Positions 1-6,551 of a stretch of 6,865 nt of DNA are shown piece after piece. This stretch comes from an uncultured Erysipelotrichales bacterium. Its GTDB lineage: Bacteria > Bacillota_I > Bacilli_A > Erysipelotrichales > Coprobacillaceae. The stretch is taken from NCBI GenBank assembly GCA_934754755.1, contig CAKVJS010000065.1, forward strand, positions 1 through 6,865, written 5' to 3'. Position numbers and translations under genes: made by a program. The notes beneath the pieces are model-generated. The model searched no databases and was not told the DNA's origin. It worked only from the letters and a program-made list of their open reading frames with translations. Position 1 is the first letter of the stretch, and every line of letters begins with the position of its first letter.

Positions 1-33
1 CTCTATAGTACGCATTAACTCTTCTGTATTCAA
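1..33 (-). CDS. 5' end of an unidentified gene, running off the left edge
   Basis: Only eleven codons are visible, starting at a TTG at 33..31 and reading M-N-T-E-E-L-M-R-T-I-E into the window edge. The start is chosen because a G6 ribosome binding site (AGGGGGG, 48..42) lies eight bases upstream and a good promoter lies further out (83-113). An ATG at 15..13 in the same frame is an alternative start, but has no comparable binding site. The fragment is too short to assign a family. It is transcribed divergently from queT and shares its control region, so a regulator or a functionally linked gene is possible, but that is only inference. Confidence 0.45.
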   Translation of the reverse strand, partial: MNTEELMRTIE

Positions 34-82
34 AATTTGATCCCCCCTATTAACATGCTATAAATCTGTTATGTATTTAACT

Positions 83-113
83 ATTATAACATAAATAGGT
101 TTAATTAAATGAA
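83..113 (-). promoter_or_regulatory. Probable promoter of the left-edge divergent gene
   Basis: On the minus strand a perfect TATAAT (88..83) is preceded by TG one base upstream (TGT-TATAAT), an extended -10 element. A weak -35 (TTCATT, 113..108) sits 19 bases away; the extended -10 would compensate. Transcription would begin near position 76 and give a leader of about 43 bases before the TTG start at 33. The region is very AT-rich, so chance hexamers are common. Confidence 0.4.
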
Positions 114-144
114 TCTTCTATAAGTTCTTCACTTGTAATTACCA

Positions 145-164
145 TATTATAAAGTTTTATAATA
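145..164. repeat. Perfect 9+9 bp palindrome in the divergent control region
   Basis: The arms TATTATAAA (145-153) and TTTATAATA (156-164) are exact reverse complements around a GT centre. The site lies between the two divergent promoters, where an operator for a dimeric regulator would be expected. It also contains a TATAAT on the plus strand (158-163), so binding there could block a promoter. The sequence is only A/T outside the centre, which raises the chance of accidental symmetry. No regulator family can be named from it. Confidence 0.5.
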
Positions 165-181
165 CCATAACAAATTCATAC

Positions 182-246
182 TATAATGATTTACTTTGAT
201 AAATATAAATAAAGTTATTCTCTTTTTTATGTATTTTGTCTATAAT
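182..246 (+). promoter_or_regulatory. Candidate promoters of queT
   Basis: Two perfect TATAAT hexamers occur on the plus strand, at 182-187 and 241-246. The second is the better placed: transcription would start near 253 and give a leader of roughly 57 bases before queT. Its -35 is poor (TTCTCT at 218-223, spacer 17). The upstream copy would make a leader of about 115 bases. I cannot decide between them by eye. Confidence 0.35.
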
Positions 247-270
247 GATATTATATTTTCAATGAGGTGA

Positions 271-312
271 CATATACGTGAAAATAATTTTTCAGAGAGG
301 ATCAAGTATATG
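271..312 (+). promoter_or_regulatory. Nested RNA hairpin covering the queT start codon
   Basis: CATATAC (271-277) is the exact reverse complement of GTATATG (306-312), which contains the queT ATG (310-312). Inside it, TGAAAA (279-284) and TTTTCA (289-294) form a second stem with a TAAT loop. The queT ribosome binding site AGAGAGG (294-300) would sit in the asymmetric bulge between the two helices. Folding would hide the start codon, and a ribosome loading at the upstream mini-ORF would open it. The pairings are seen in the sequence; the regulatory role is inferred. Confidence 0.45.
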
Positions 313-313
313 A
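278..313 (+). CDS. Leader mini-ORF overlapping the queT start
   Basis: A GTG at 278 opens an eleven-codon frame reading MKIIFQRGSSI and ending in a TGA at 311-313. That stop overlaps the queT ATG in the arrangement ATGA. A strong binding site, GAGGTGA (264-270), lies seven bases before the GTG and is better than the one for queT itself. The queT binding site (294-300) lies inside this frame, so ribosomes finishing the peptide stop on the queT start, the usual layout for translational coupling. The peptide resembles no family and has no codon run hinting at amino-acid sensing. In AT-rich DNA such a frame could be accidental; the good binding site and exact overlap argue otherwise. Confidence 0.45.
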   Translation: MKIIFQRGSSI

Positions 314-783
314 ATACAAGTAATCACATTAAACTGTTAACAATAAACGCCATGATTGCCGGCATTTATGCAGCATTAACACTATTACTAGCACCTATTT
401 CCTATTTAGGAGTCCAGTTTCTTATTTCTGAAATCATGGTACTATTAGCCTTTTATAAGAAGGAGTATATTCCCGGATTAGTTATCGGATGTTTCTTAGC
501 GAACATTCCTTCCCCTATGGGTGCTATGGATATGATATTTGGAACATTAAGTACAATAATTGTTTGTATTGTTATGTACTATATACATAATAAGTATTTA
601 GCAACCTGTCTAGGAGCCATTATTACGGGTCTAATTGTAGGAGGAGAACTATATTTTGCCTTGAACACTCCGTTTATTGCTACTGCATTCTATGTTTTTC
701 TTGGTGAATATGTAGTATTATTAATTGGTATTTTAATCTTCCATTGGTTGGAACGTAATCCGAGAATTAAAAAATATTTGTAA
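310..783 (+). CDS. queT: QueT-family queuosine-precursor ECF transporter, substrate-binding (S) subunit
   Basis: This is a 157-residue, strongly hydrophobic membrane protein of about five to six helices. It matches the QueT/COG4708 family as I know it: an N-terminal helix with A-LTLLLAPISY (about residues 21-32), V-QF-ISE (35-41), PGL-IG-FLANI-SP-GAMDMIFGT (55-79) and GELYFALNTPFIATAFYVFLGEY (112-134). The family consists of S components of energy-coupling factor transporters that import 7-deazaguanine precursors (preQ0/preQ1) for tRNA queuosine; it needs an EcfA/A'/T module encoded elsewhere. The motif usually written QF-R-[IV]-SE has Leu38 instead of Arg here, worth noting if substrate choice matters. 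The ATG at 310 has AGAGAGG nine bases upstream. The gene stands alone and ends before a terminator shared with the convergent neighbour. Substrate is inferred from family; an ECF S subunit of another specificity is less likely. Confidence 0.85.
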   Translation: MNTSNHIKLLTINAMIAGIYAALTLLLAPISYLGVQFLISEIMVLLAFYKKEYIPGLVIGCFLANIPSPMGAMDMIFGTLSTIIVCIVMYYIHNKYLATCLGAIITGLIVGGELYFALNTPFIATAFYVFLGEYVVLLIGILIFHWLERNPRIKKYL

Positions 784-786
784 CAT

Positions 787-819
787 AATAAAAAGAGTGA
801 ATATTCCACTCTTTTTATT
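787..819. terminator. Bidirectional terminator between queT and the flavodiiron gene
   Basis: AATAAAAAGAGTG (787-799) and CACTCTTTTTATT (807-819) form a perfect 13 bp stem with a seven-base loop (800-806). The A-rich and T-rich ends serve as U-tracts for transcripts arriving from either side. The stem begins four bases after the queT stop, and the stop codon of the convergent gene (817..815) lies inside it. Confidence 0.92.
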
Positions 820-2029
820 TTTCCTTATAATCTGCTAAAGATTGTAGGATTTGATTAATGAAAACTTCTAAGTCATCTTCTTTATATACCGCCGAATGAA
901 TGGAAAGAACATCATTTAATACTGTCATATCCTTCATTTGTTCAACTTTATTCTTCACAAGTCTAGCGGATGTTAGTGCCCATGACCCATTTTGAATAAT
1001 TGCTACTGTTCGTTTTTGTAACATCAAAGCTTTTATATCATTTAAGTAATTGTCCATTTTTGGAAAAATACCTGTGTTATATGTAGTATTGGCTAAGATA
1101 ATATGACTATATTTAAAAGACTCTGCTACTAATACCGATACATCTGTTTTTGATACATCGTACACAGCAATCTTTTTAACACCTTTTTTAGATAAACGAC
1201 AAGCAATCGCATTAACTACACTTTCTGTATTACCATATATTGAACTATAAATTAATAAAGCGCCATTTTCCTCTGGTGTATACGTACTCCATGCTTGGTA
1301 TTTTTCTAAAATATAATCAATATTAGTACGCCAAATAGGTCCATGTAATGGACAAACCATACGAATATCTAAGGAAGCGGCCTTCTTTAATAAGGCTTGT
1401 ACTTGCAAACCAAATTTACCTACAATATTTGTATAGTATCTACGTGCCTCATCAACCCATTCTTTTTCTACATCAATCTCATCATTAAAAATATGGCCAT
1501 TAAATGCACCAAATGTTCCAAAAGCATCGGCAGAAAACAAAATCTTTTCTTTTTTTTCATAACTAACCATTACCTCTGGCCAATGTACCATAGGGGCCAT
1601 AACAAAGGTTAATTCATGCTTTCCTAGAGATAAGGTATCACCTTCTTTTACTAATACGACTTTATCATCAATAGCTAACGTTGGATAATATTGATGAATC
1701 ATATCTAGTGTCTTCATATTAGCCACGATTTGCATATTTGGATAACGAATAACTAACTCTTCAAGATTAGCACAGTGATCTGGCTCCATATGTTGTACAA
1801 CTAAATAATCGATAGTTCTATCTCCTAACACATAGGCAATATTTTCTAAATATTGATTACGTATGGAAGCATCCACCGTATCCATAACAGCTACTTTTTC
1901 ATCTTTGATTAAATACGAATCATAAGACACTCCATTTTCAATAGGAAATAGGTTTTCAAATAGTTGTAATCGTCGATCGCTACCACCTATCCAGTATATT
2001 GAATCACTAATCTTTCTTGTACACTCCAT
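815..2029 (-). CDS. fprA: Class A flavodiiron protein (FprA-type oxygen/NO reductase)
   Basis: A 404-residue cytoplasmic flavoprotein with the usual two-domain plan. Residues 1 to about 250 are a metallo-beta-lactamase-like domain with the di-iron ligands in place: the H80-x-E82-x-D84-H85 motif, H149 (MVHWPE), D168 (FSADAFG) and H229 (CPLHGPIW). Residues from about 256 on are a flavodoxin-like FMN domain with the phosphate loop YSSIYGNTES (261-270). There is no C-terminal rubredoxin or flavin reductase extension, so electrons must come from a separate partner such as rubredoxin. Family members reduce O2 to water and/or NO to N2O and protect anaerobes; which substrate is preferred cannot be read from the sequence. 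The start is supported by GGGAGG (2044..2039), nine bases upstream. An unbroken run of eight T separates that site from the ATG. The gene is monocistronic, with its own promoter and a shared terminator. Confidence 0.93.
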   Translation of the reverse strand: MECTRKISDSIYWIGGSDRRLQLFENLFPIENGVSYDSYLIKDEKVAVMDTVDASIRNQYLENIAYVLGDRTIDYLVVQHMEPDHCANLEELVIRYPNMQIVANMKTLDMIHQYYPTLAIDDKVVLVKEGDTLSLGKHELTFVMAPMVHWPEVMVSYEKKEKILFSADAFGTFGAFNGHIFNDEIDVEKEWVDEARRYYTNIVGKFGLQVQALLKKAASLDIRMVCPLHGPIWRTNIDYILEKYQAWSTYTPEENGALLIYSSIYGNTESVVNAIACRLSKKGVKKIAVYDVSKTDVSVLVAESFKYSHIILANTTYNTGIFPKMDNYLNDIKALMLQKRTVAIIQNGSWALTSARLVKNKVEQMKDMTVLNDVLSIHSAVYKEDDLEVFINQILQSLADYKEK

Positions 2030-2058
2030 AAAAAAAATCCTCCCTAATTCTAGTGTTT

Positions 2059-2087
2059 ATAATACCACAAAACGACACAACTATCAA
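2059..2087 (-). promoter_or_regulatory. Promoter of the flavodiiron gene
   Basis: On the minus strand TTGATA (2087..2082) is separated by exactly 17 bases from TATTAT (2064..2059), which is preceded by TGG and is thus an extended -10. Transcription would begin near 2052, about 23 bases before the ATG at 2029. It lies directly downstream of the carB terminator, so the gene is uncoupled from carAB. Confidence 0.7.
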
Positions 2088-2100
2088 AAATAAAATTCGC

Positions 2101-2127
2101 TAAAAGGTGCCCGTTTAATGAGCACCT
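2101..2127 (-). terminator. Terminator of the carAB operon
   Basis: Seven bases after the carB stop, AGGTGCTC (2127..2120) pairs with GGGCACCT (2112..2105) as an eight-base-pair stem with one G-U pair and a seven-base loop. Only about four U residues follow directly, and a more T-rich stretch continues after a short break. The GC-rich stem and its position make it a likely intrinsic terminator, though probably not fully efficient. Confidence 0.75.
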
Positions 2128-2133
2128 AATAAG

Positions 2134-5100
2134 CTATATTTTACTAATATCAATCAATGATAAATTTCCTTTATTACGTTTTTCTAAACTGTTAATTAAT
2201 GCTTGGGCAGTATCTAAAGAGGTAAATATAGGAATACCTGCTTCTACCGCAAAGCGACGAATTAAAAAGCCATCCTTAATATTGTCATTACGCGTAGGTA
2301 TATCAATAACTAAATCAACTGTATTGGATAACATTAGATCAAACATGGTATTTGTTTTTTCCGAAATACGATTTACTAATTTCACGGGTACACCCTTATC
2401 TTGTAGAAATTCATACGTTCCTTCGGTTGCGTATAAATCATAACCAAAGGCATGATATTGCAAGGCAATAGGTAGGAACTCTTCTTTCGCCGAGTCTTTA
2501 ATCGTACAAATAATATTCTTATGTTTAGGGAGATCAATACCACTTCCCACAAAGGCTTTATCAATGGCTTCATCAAAGGATGTAGAAATTCCTAATACTT
2601 CTCCTGTAGATTTCATTTCTGGCCCTAAACTAATTTCTGCGCCTTTAATTTTTTCAAAGGAGAAGACTGGCATCTTAACAGCTATCGTTGCCTTTTCTGG
2701 TAATAAACCATATTCATATCCTTGTTCAACAATCGAAGTTCCCATGATAGCTCTCGTTGCAATGGCAACAATAGGAAGATCCGTTACCTTAGAAATATAA
2801 GGAATGGTACGACTCGAACGCGGATTTACTTCAATTACATATACATTATCCTCATATACAATAAATTGAATATTCAACAAGCCAATGACATGTAGTTCTT
2901 TAACTAAACGCGCTGTATAATCAACGATCTTGTCTTTAATAGCCTGCTTAATCTTTTGTGGTGGGTATACAGAGATACTATCACCAGAATGCACACCAGC
3001 TCTTTCCACGTGCTCCATAATACCCGGAATTAATATTCCCTTACCATCACTAATAGCATCGACTTCCACTTCTTTTCCAGATAAATATTTATCAATTAAA
3101 ATAGGATGTTCTTGATATTGTTGATGAATAACTTCCATGAATTTCTTGATGTCGCCATCGTGCAATGCAATTTCCATTCCGGCACCACCTAATACATAGG
3201 ATGGACGAACTAATACCGGATATCCTAATCGTTTCGCAGCTTCTAGAGCTTCTTCCGTAGTAAATATAGTTGTTCCTTTCGGTCGATCAATTTGACATCT
3301 TTCTAGTATCTCATCAAATCTTTCACGATCTTCAGCAGCATCTACATCATCGGCCGATGTTCCTAATATAGGCACTCCCATAGCTAATAAATCTTTGGTT
3401 AGTTTAATTGCAGTTTGACCACCAAATTGAACAATAGCTCCCTCTGGTTTTTCCAATTCAACAATACTTGCTACATCTTCGCTAGTCAATGGTTCAAAAT
3501 ATAGTCGATCAGCAATATCAAAATCGGTACTTACTGTTTCTGGGTTGTTATTGACAATAATTGTTTCGTATCCAGCTTCTTGTAAGGCCCAGACACAGTG
3601 CACCGAACAGTAATCGAATTCGATACCTTGTCCAATACGAATCGGTCCAGAACCTAAAACCATAATTTTCTTCTTTTTAGATGTTGTATCTACTTCATTA
3701 ACTCCCCCGTACACAGAGTAAAAGTACGGTGTATGGGCATCAAATTCGGCAGCACAAGTATCCACCACCTTAAAAGCGGATGTAATATTATGAAGACGTC
3801 GCATTTCTCGAATGGCTTCTTCGGTCTGGTTTGTTAATCTCGCAATAAGACGATCCGTAAATTGTACGCGTTTAGCCTTCAATAAAAGTTTTCGATCGAG
3901 TGTTTCTGTTTGTAGTTGTTGTTCAATTTCTACAATATGTTGAATTTTATCTATGAACCATAAATCAATTTTCGTGATTTCATGAATTTTTGCAGCTGAA
4001 ATTCCTTTACGTAAGCAACCAGCTACCACGAAAATACGACGATCATCTATATTTTCTAAAGCCTGCAATAACTCCTCTTCACTAGCCTCTTGTAATCCTG
4101 GTAAAGATAGATCATCAATATTTTGTTCTAGGGAACGTAACGCCTTCATTAAAGCACCTTCAAAGTTATTACAAATACTCATAACTTCTCCAGTAGCCTT
4201 CATTTGTGTACCTAATTGTCGTGAGGCACCAACGAATTTATCAAATGGCCATTTTGGTATTTTACAAACCACATAATCTAAAGTAGGTTCATAAGAAGCA
4301 TATGTCTTTTTCGTTACCGCATTAATGATTTCATCTAGCGTATAACCTAAGGCAATCTTAGCCGCTAGTTTTGCAATCGGATATCCCGTTGCTTTGGAAG
4401 CTAGAGCCGAAGAACGACTAACCCGAGGGTTTACCTCAATTACACAGTATTCAAAGCTAGAAGGATGTAATGCATACTGTACATTACAACCACCCTTAAT
4501 ATCTAAGGCGCTAATAATTTGTAAGGCAGATGTTCGTAACATCTGGTATTCTTTATCGGATAATGTTTGACTAGGTGCGACAACAATACTATCTCCTGTA
4601 TGGACTCCCACAGGGTCAATATTTTCCATATTACAAACTGTAATACAGTTACCGGCACCATCCCGCATTACTTCATATTCGATTTCTTTCCATCCGGAAA
4701 TACATCTTTCAATAAGACATTGGTTTACTCTCGATAAACGTAATCCATTTCCACAGATATCTTGTAATTGGGTTTCATTATCCGCAATTCCTCCACCCGT
4801 ACCACCAAGTGTATAGGCTGGTCGAACGACAACTGGATATCCAATCTTTTTAGCGAAATCTAAAGCATCATCTACGTCATTAACAACTTTAGAGGCCGCA
4901 CAAGGCTGTTTAATTTCCTCCATTAAATTCTTAAATGCTAAACGATCCTCAGCCAGTTTAATCGTATCTGTAGAGGTTCCGATTGTCCGCACATGGTGTT
5001 GCTCTAAAAACCCTTCATCAGCTAATGCCATGGCAATATTTAAAGCATTTTGACCACCTAATGTAGGTAAAATACTATCCGGTTTTTCAGAGATAATTAA

Positions 5101-5328
5101 ATTTTTTACAACCGGTACGGTTAAGGGTTCGATATATACCTTATCCGCTATATCCTTGTCCGTCATAATCGTTGCAGGATTTGAGTTAATTAATATAACT
5201 TCTATCCCCTCTTCTTTTAATGCCCGACATGCCTGCGTTCCCGCGTAATCAAATTCGGCTGCCTGACCAATAATAATTGGCCCCGAACCAATGACTAATA
5301 CCTTCTTTATACTATTATCTTTTGGCAT
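2134..5328 (-). CDS. carB: Carbamoyl-phosphate synthetase large subunit (CarB)
   Basis: The 1064-residue product is full length for CarB (E. coli 1073). It forms carbamoyl phosphate from bicarbonate, two ATP and ammonia channelled from CarA. Order: carboxyphosphate half (about 1-402, with R129, R169 in VVVRPAYTLGGTGGG, Q284, E298 and N300 of EVNPR); oligomerisation domain (about 403-553); carbamoyl-phosphate half starting at KIMVLGSGPIRIGQG (about 555), with R668, RPSYVLGGAG (708-717), Q821, E833 and N835; and an allosteric MGS-like domain (about 937-1064). In that last domain K948, T968 and T971 (ATEGT) match E. coli residues binding UMP, while the E. coli Lys993 position is Arg987, so nucleotide feedback is plausible. 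The ATG lies inside the end of carA, with GGAGG (5342..5338) nine bases upstream, implying translational coupling. All main catalytic residues are present and the frame is unbroken. Confidence 0.98.
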   Translation of the reverse strand: MPKDNSIKKVLVIGSGPIIIGQAAEFDYAGTQACRALKEEGIEVILINSNPATIMTDKDIADKVYIEPLTVPVVKNLIISEKPDSILPTLGGQNALNIAMALADEGFLEQHHVRTIGTSTDTIKLAEDRLAFKNLMEEIKQPCAASKVVNDVDDALDFAKKIGYPVVVRPAYTLGGTGGGIADNETQLQDICGNGLRLSRVNQCLIERCISGWKEIEYEVMRDGAGNCITVCNMENIDPVGVHTGDSIVVAPSQTLSDKEYQMLRTSALQIISALDIKGGCNVQYALHPSSFEYCVIEVNPRVSRSSALASKATGYPIAKLAAKIALGYTLDEIINAVTKKTYASYEPTLDYVVCKIPKWPFDKFVGASRQLGTQMKATGEVMSICNNFEGALMKALRSLEQNIDDLSLPGLQEASEEELLQALENIDDRRIFVVAGCLRKGISAAKIHEITKIDLWFIDKIQHIVEIEQQLQTETLDRKLLLKAKRVQFTDRLIARLTNQTEEAIREMRRLHNITSAFKVVDTCAAEFDAHTPYFYSVYGGVNEVDTTSKKKKIMVLGSGPIRIGQGIEFDYCSVHCVWALQEAGYETIIVNNNPETVSTDFDIADRLYFEPLTSEDVASIVELEKPEGAIVQFGGQTAIKLTKDLLAMGVPILGTSADDVDAAEDRERFDEILERCQIDRPKGTTIFTTEEALEAAKRLGYPVLVRPSYVLGGAGMEIALHDGDIKKFMEVIHQQYQEHPILIDKYLSGKEVEVDAISDGKGILIPGIMEHVERAGVHSGDSISVYPPQKIKQAIKDKIVDYTARLVKELHVIGLLNIQFIVYEDNVYVIEVNPRSSRTIPYISKVTDLPIVAIATRAIMGTSIVEQGYEYGLLPEKATIAVKMPVFSFEKIKGAEISLGPEMKSTGEVLGISTSFDEAIDKAFVGSGIDLPKHKNIICTIKDSAKEEFLPIALQYHAFGYDLYATEGTYEFLQDKGVPVKLVNRISEKTNTMFDLMLSNTVDLVIDIPTRNDNIKDGFLIRRFAVEAGIPIFTSLDTAQALINSLEKRNKGNLSLIDISKI

Positions 5329-6400
5329 GTTTATATTCCTCCATCATTTGTATGAACTCAGCAAATAGAGTATCCATATCTTGTGGTCCAGCGCAAGCTT
5401 CTGGGTGAAATTGAACCGTCTGGATGTTTTTTTCTACATACTTCAGCCCTTCAATTGTTTTATCGTTTACATTAATAAACCATGGTTGAACAATAGTTGG
5501 ATCTAAAGAATCCTCTTTAACCACGTAATTATGATTTTGTGTTGATATGTATACTCGGCCCGTTGTTAAATCTTGAACCGGGTGATTGGCCCCATGGTGC
5601 CCATATTTCATCTTTTCTGTCTCAAAACCATAGGCTAAAGCCATTAATTGGTGTCCTAAACAAATCGCAAAGATTGGAATTTCGGTTGCAGCCAATTTTT
5701 GAATTTCCTGAATAATATTTGTGCACTCTTCTGGATCTCCTGGCCCATTAGACAACATAATTCCATCTACCTGGCTATCAATAATTTCCTTCGCTGTTGT
5801 ACAAGCTGGAAAAACAGTAACTTTACAACCCTTTGCGACTAAAGAACGAACAATATTTTGTTTGGTTCCAAAATCATACAAAGCTACATGATAGTTACCT
5901 TCGCCTACAATGTATGACTGTTTGCATGACATTTTATCAACAACGCCTTGAACCTTATACTCTTTAATTCTAGTTAATACTTTTTCTATGTCTGTATACG
6001 CATGCGTTGTAATCATTCCATTCATACAACCATTTTGACGTAATATTTTCGTTAAATAGCGGGTGTCGACCCCTTGGATAGCTGGTATATCATGTTTTAT
6101 TAAATATTCTTCTAATCCCATTTCACTTCTAAAATTACTTCCCATACGAGATAATTCATTGACTACAAGTCCTTCCACATGAGGCATACTTGATTCCTGA
6201 TCCTCTAAACAAATACCGTAGTTTCCAATTAGTGGATATGTCATAATAACCGATTGCCCAGCATAAGATGGATCCGTTAATACTTCAAGGTACCCAGCCA
6301 TGGATGTATTAAAAACAAATTCACTAATGACTTCTCTTGTTGAACCAATACTTTCTCCCTCAAGTATAGTACCATCTTCTAAAATTATATATGCTTCCAT
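5315..6400 (-). CDS. carA: Carbamoyl-phosphate synthetase small (glutaminase) subunit (CarA)
   Basis: The 361-residue product is normal for CarA, which hydrolyses glutamine and passes ammonia to CarB. Residues 1 to about 150 are the CarA-specific N-terminal domain (MAGYLEVLTDPSYAGQ, 34-49). A class I glutamine amidotransferase domain follows: oxyanion region LSNGPGDP (216-223), nucleophile C247 in ICLGHQ, GHHGANHP (267-274), and the H332/E334 pair in FHPEA. The usual TGYQE of the family reads AGYLE here, a mild variation. The ATG at 6400 has AAGGAG (6412..6407) six bases upstream. carA is the first gene of a two-gene operon, and its last 14 bases overlap carB. Expression is probably set by the leader attenuator directly upstream (6417-6522). 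No other pyrimidine or arginine gene lies in the window. Confidence 0.97.
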   Translation of the reverse strand: MEAYIILEDGTILEGESIGSTREVISEFVFNTSMAGYLEVLTDPSYAGQSVIMTYPLIGNYGICLEDQESSMPHVEGLVVNELSRMGSNFRSEMGLEEYLIKHDIPAIQGVDTRYLTKILRQNGCMNGMITTHAYTDIEKVLTRIKEYKVQGVVDKMSCKQSYIVGEGNYHVALYDFGTKQNIVRSLVAKGCKVTVFPACTTAKEIIDSQVDGIMLSNGPGDPEECTNIIQEIQKLAATEIPIFAICLGHQLMALAYGFETEKMKYGHHGANHPVQDLTTGRVYISTQNHNYVVKEDSLDPTIVQPWFINVNDKTIEGLKYVEKNIQTVQFHPEACAGPQDMDTLFAEFIQMMEEYKHAKR

Positions 6401-6416
6401 TGTATTCTCCTTACAT

Positions 6417-6444
6417 AAAAAAACATATCAATCGAGTGATATGT
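6417..6444 (-). terminator. Intrinsic attenuator-terminator in the carAB leader
   Basis: On the minus strand ACATATCA (6444..6437) pairs perfectly with TGATATGT (6430..6423) around a six-base loop (CTCGAT), and a run of seven T follows (6423-6417, the first also closing the stem). It ends only about 16 bases before the carA ATG, downstream of the operon promoter, so it cannot be an ordinary end-of-gene terminator for carA; it must either stop most transcripts or be regulated. The stem begins three bases after the stop codon of the leader frame, so a ribosome ending translation there would cover its 5' arm. Confidence 0.75.
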
Positions 6445-6447
6445 GAA

Positions 6448-6522
6448 TTACAAAAAAGTAAACGATAAAAGAACGTGTCCTGTTACTATTCTTTTGTTAT
6501 CATGTAACGCAAATACTAACAT
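6448..6522 (-). CDS. Leader peptide of the carAB attenuator
   Basis: A 24-codon frame begins at the ATG at 6522..6520 (MLVFALHDNK...) and ends LLSFTFL followed by TAA (6450..6448). An in-frame ATG at 6531 would add three codons. The binding site AGGAGAG (6538..6532) ends nine bases before the chosen start but only a base or so before the alternative. The codons run through the U-rich tract: 19 of the 29 RNA bases from 6474 to 6446 are U. There is only one Arg codon and no strong run of any amino acid, so classical amino-acid-sensing attenuation is not favoured. The layout resembles the E. coli pyrBI leader, where low UTP slows polymerase in the U-rich stretch, letting the ribosome catch up and prevent the terminator. 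The frame is observed; the mechanism is inferred. Confidence 0.6.
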   Translation of the reverse strand: MLVFALHDNKRIVTGHVLLSFTFL

Positions 6523-6551
6523 TAGTATCATCTCTCCTAATCATCCATATA

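Noticed and set aside
253..312. preQ1-I or preQ1-II riboswitch upstream of queT
   Set aside because: No GAGG/CCUC stem with A-rich tail for class I, and no upstream hairpin with a pyrimidine-rich loop for class II. A covariance search would be decisive.
1397..1612. 71-codon plus-strand frame inside the flavodiiron gene, and similar frames at 2382-2576, 2564-2800 and 2930-3115
   Set aside because: They lie wholly within well-supported genes in other frames, with no ribosome binding sites or recognisable domains.
6401..6546. PyrR-binding hairpin in the carAB leader
   Set aside because: The AGGAGAG at 6538..6532 superficially recalls the PyrR site, but the surrounding conserved bases and the anti-antiterminator layout are missing, and it is better explained as the leader ribosome binding site.
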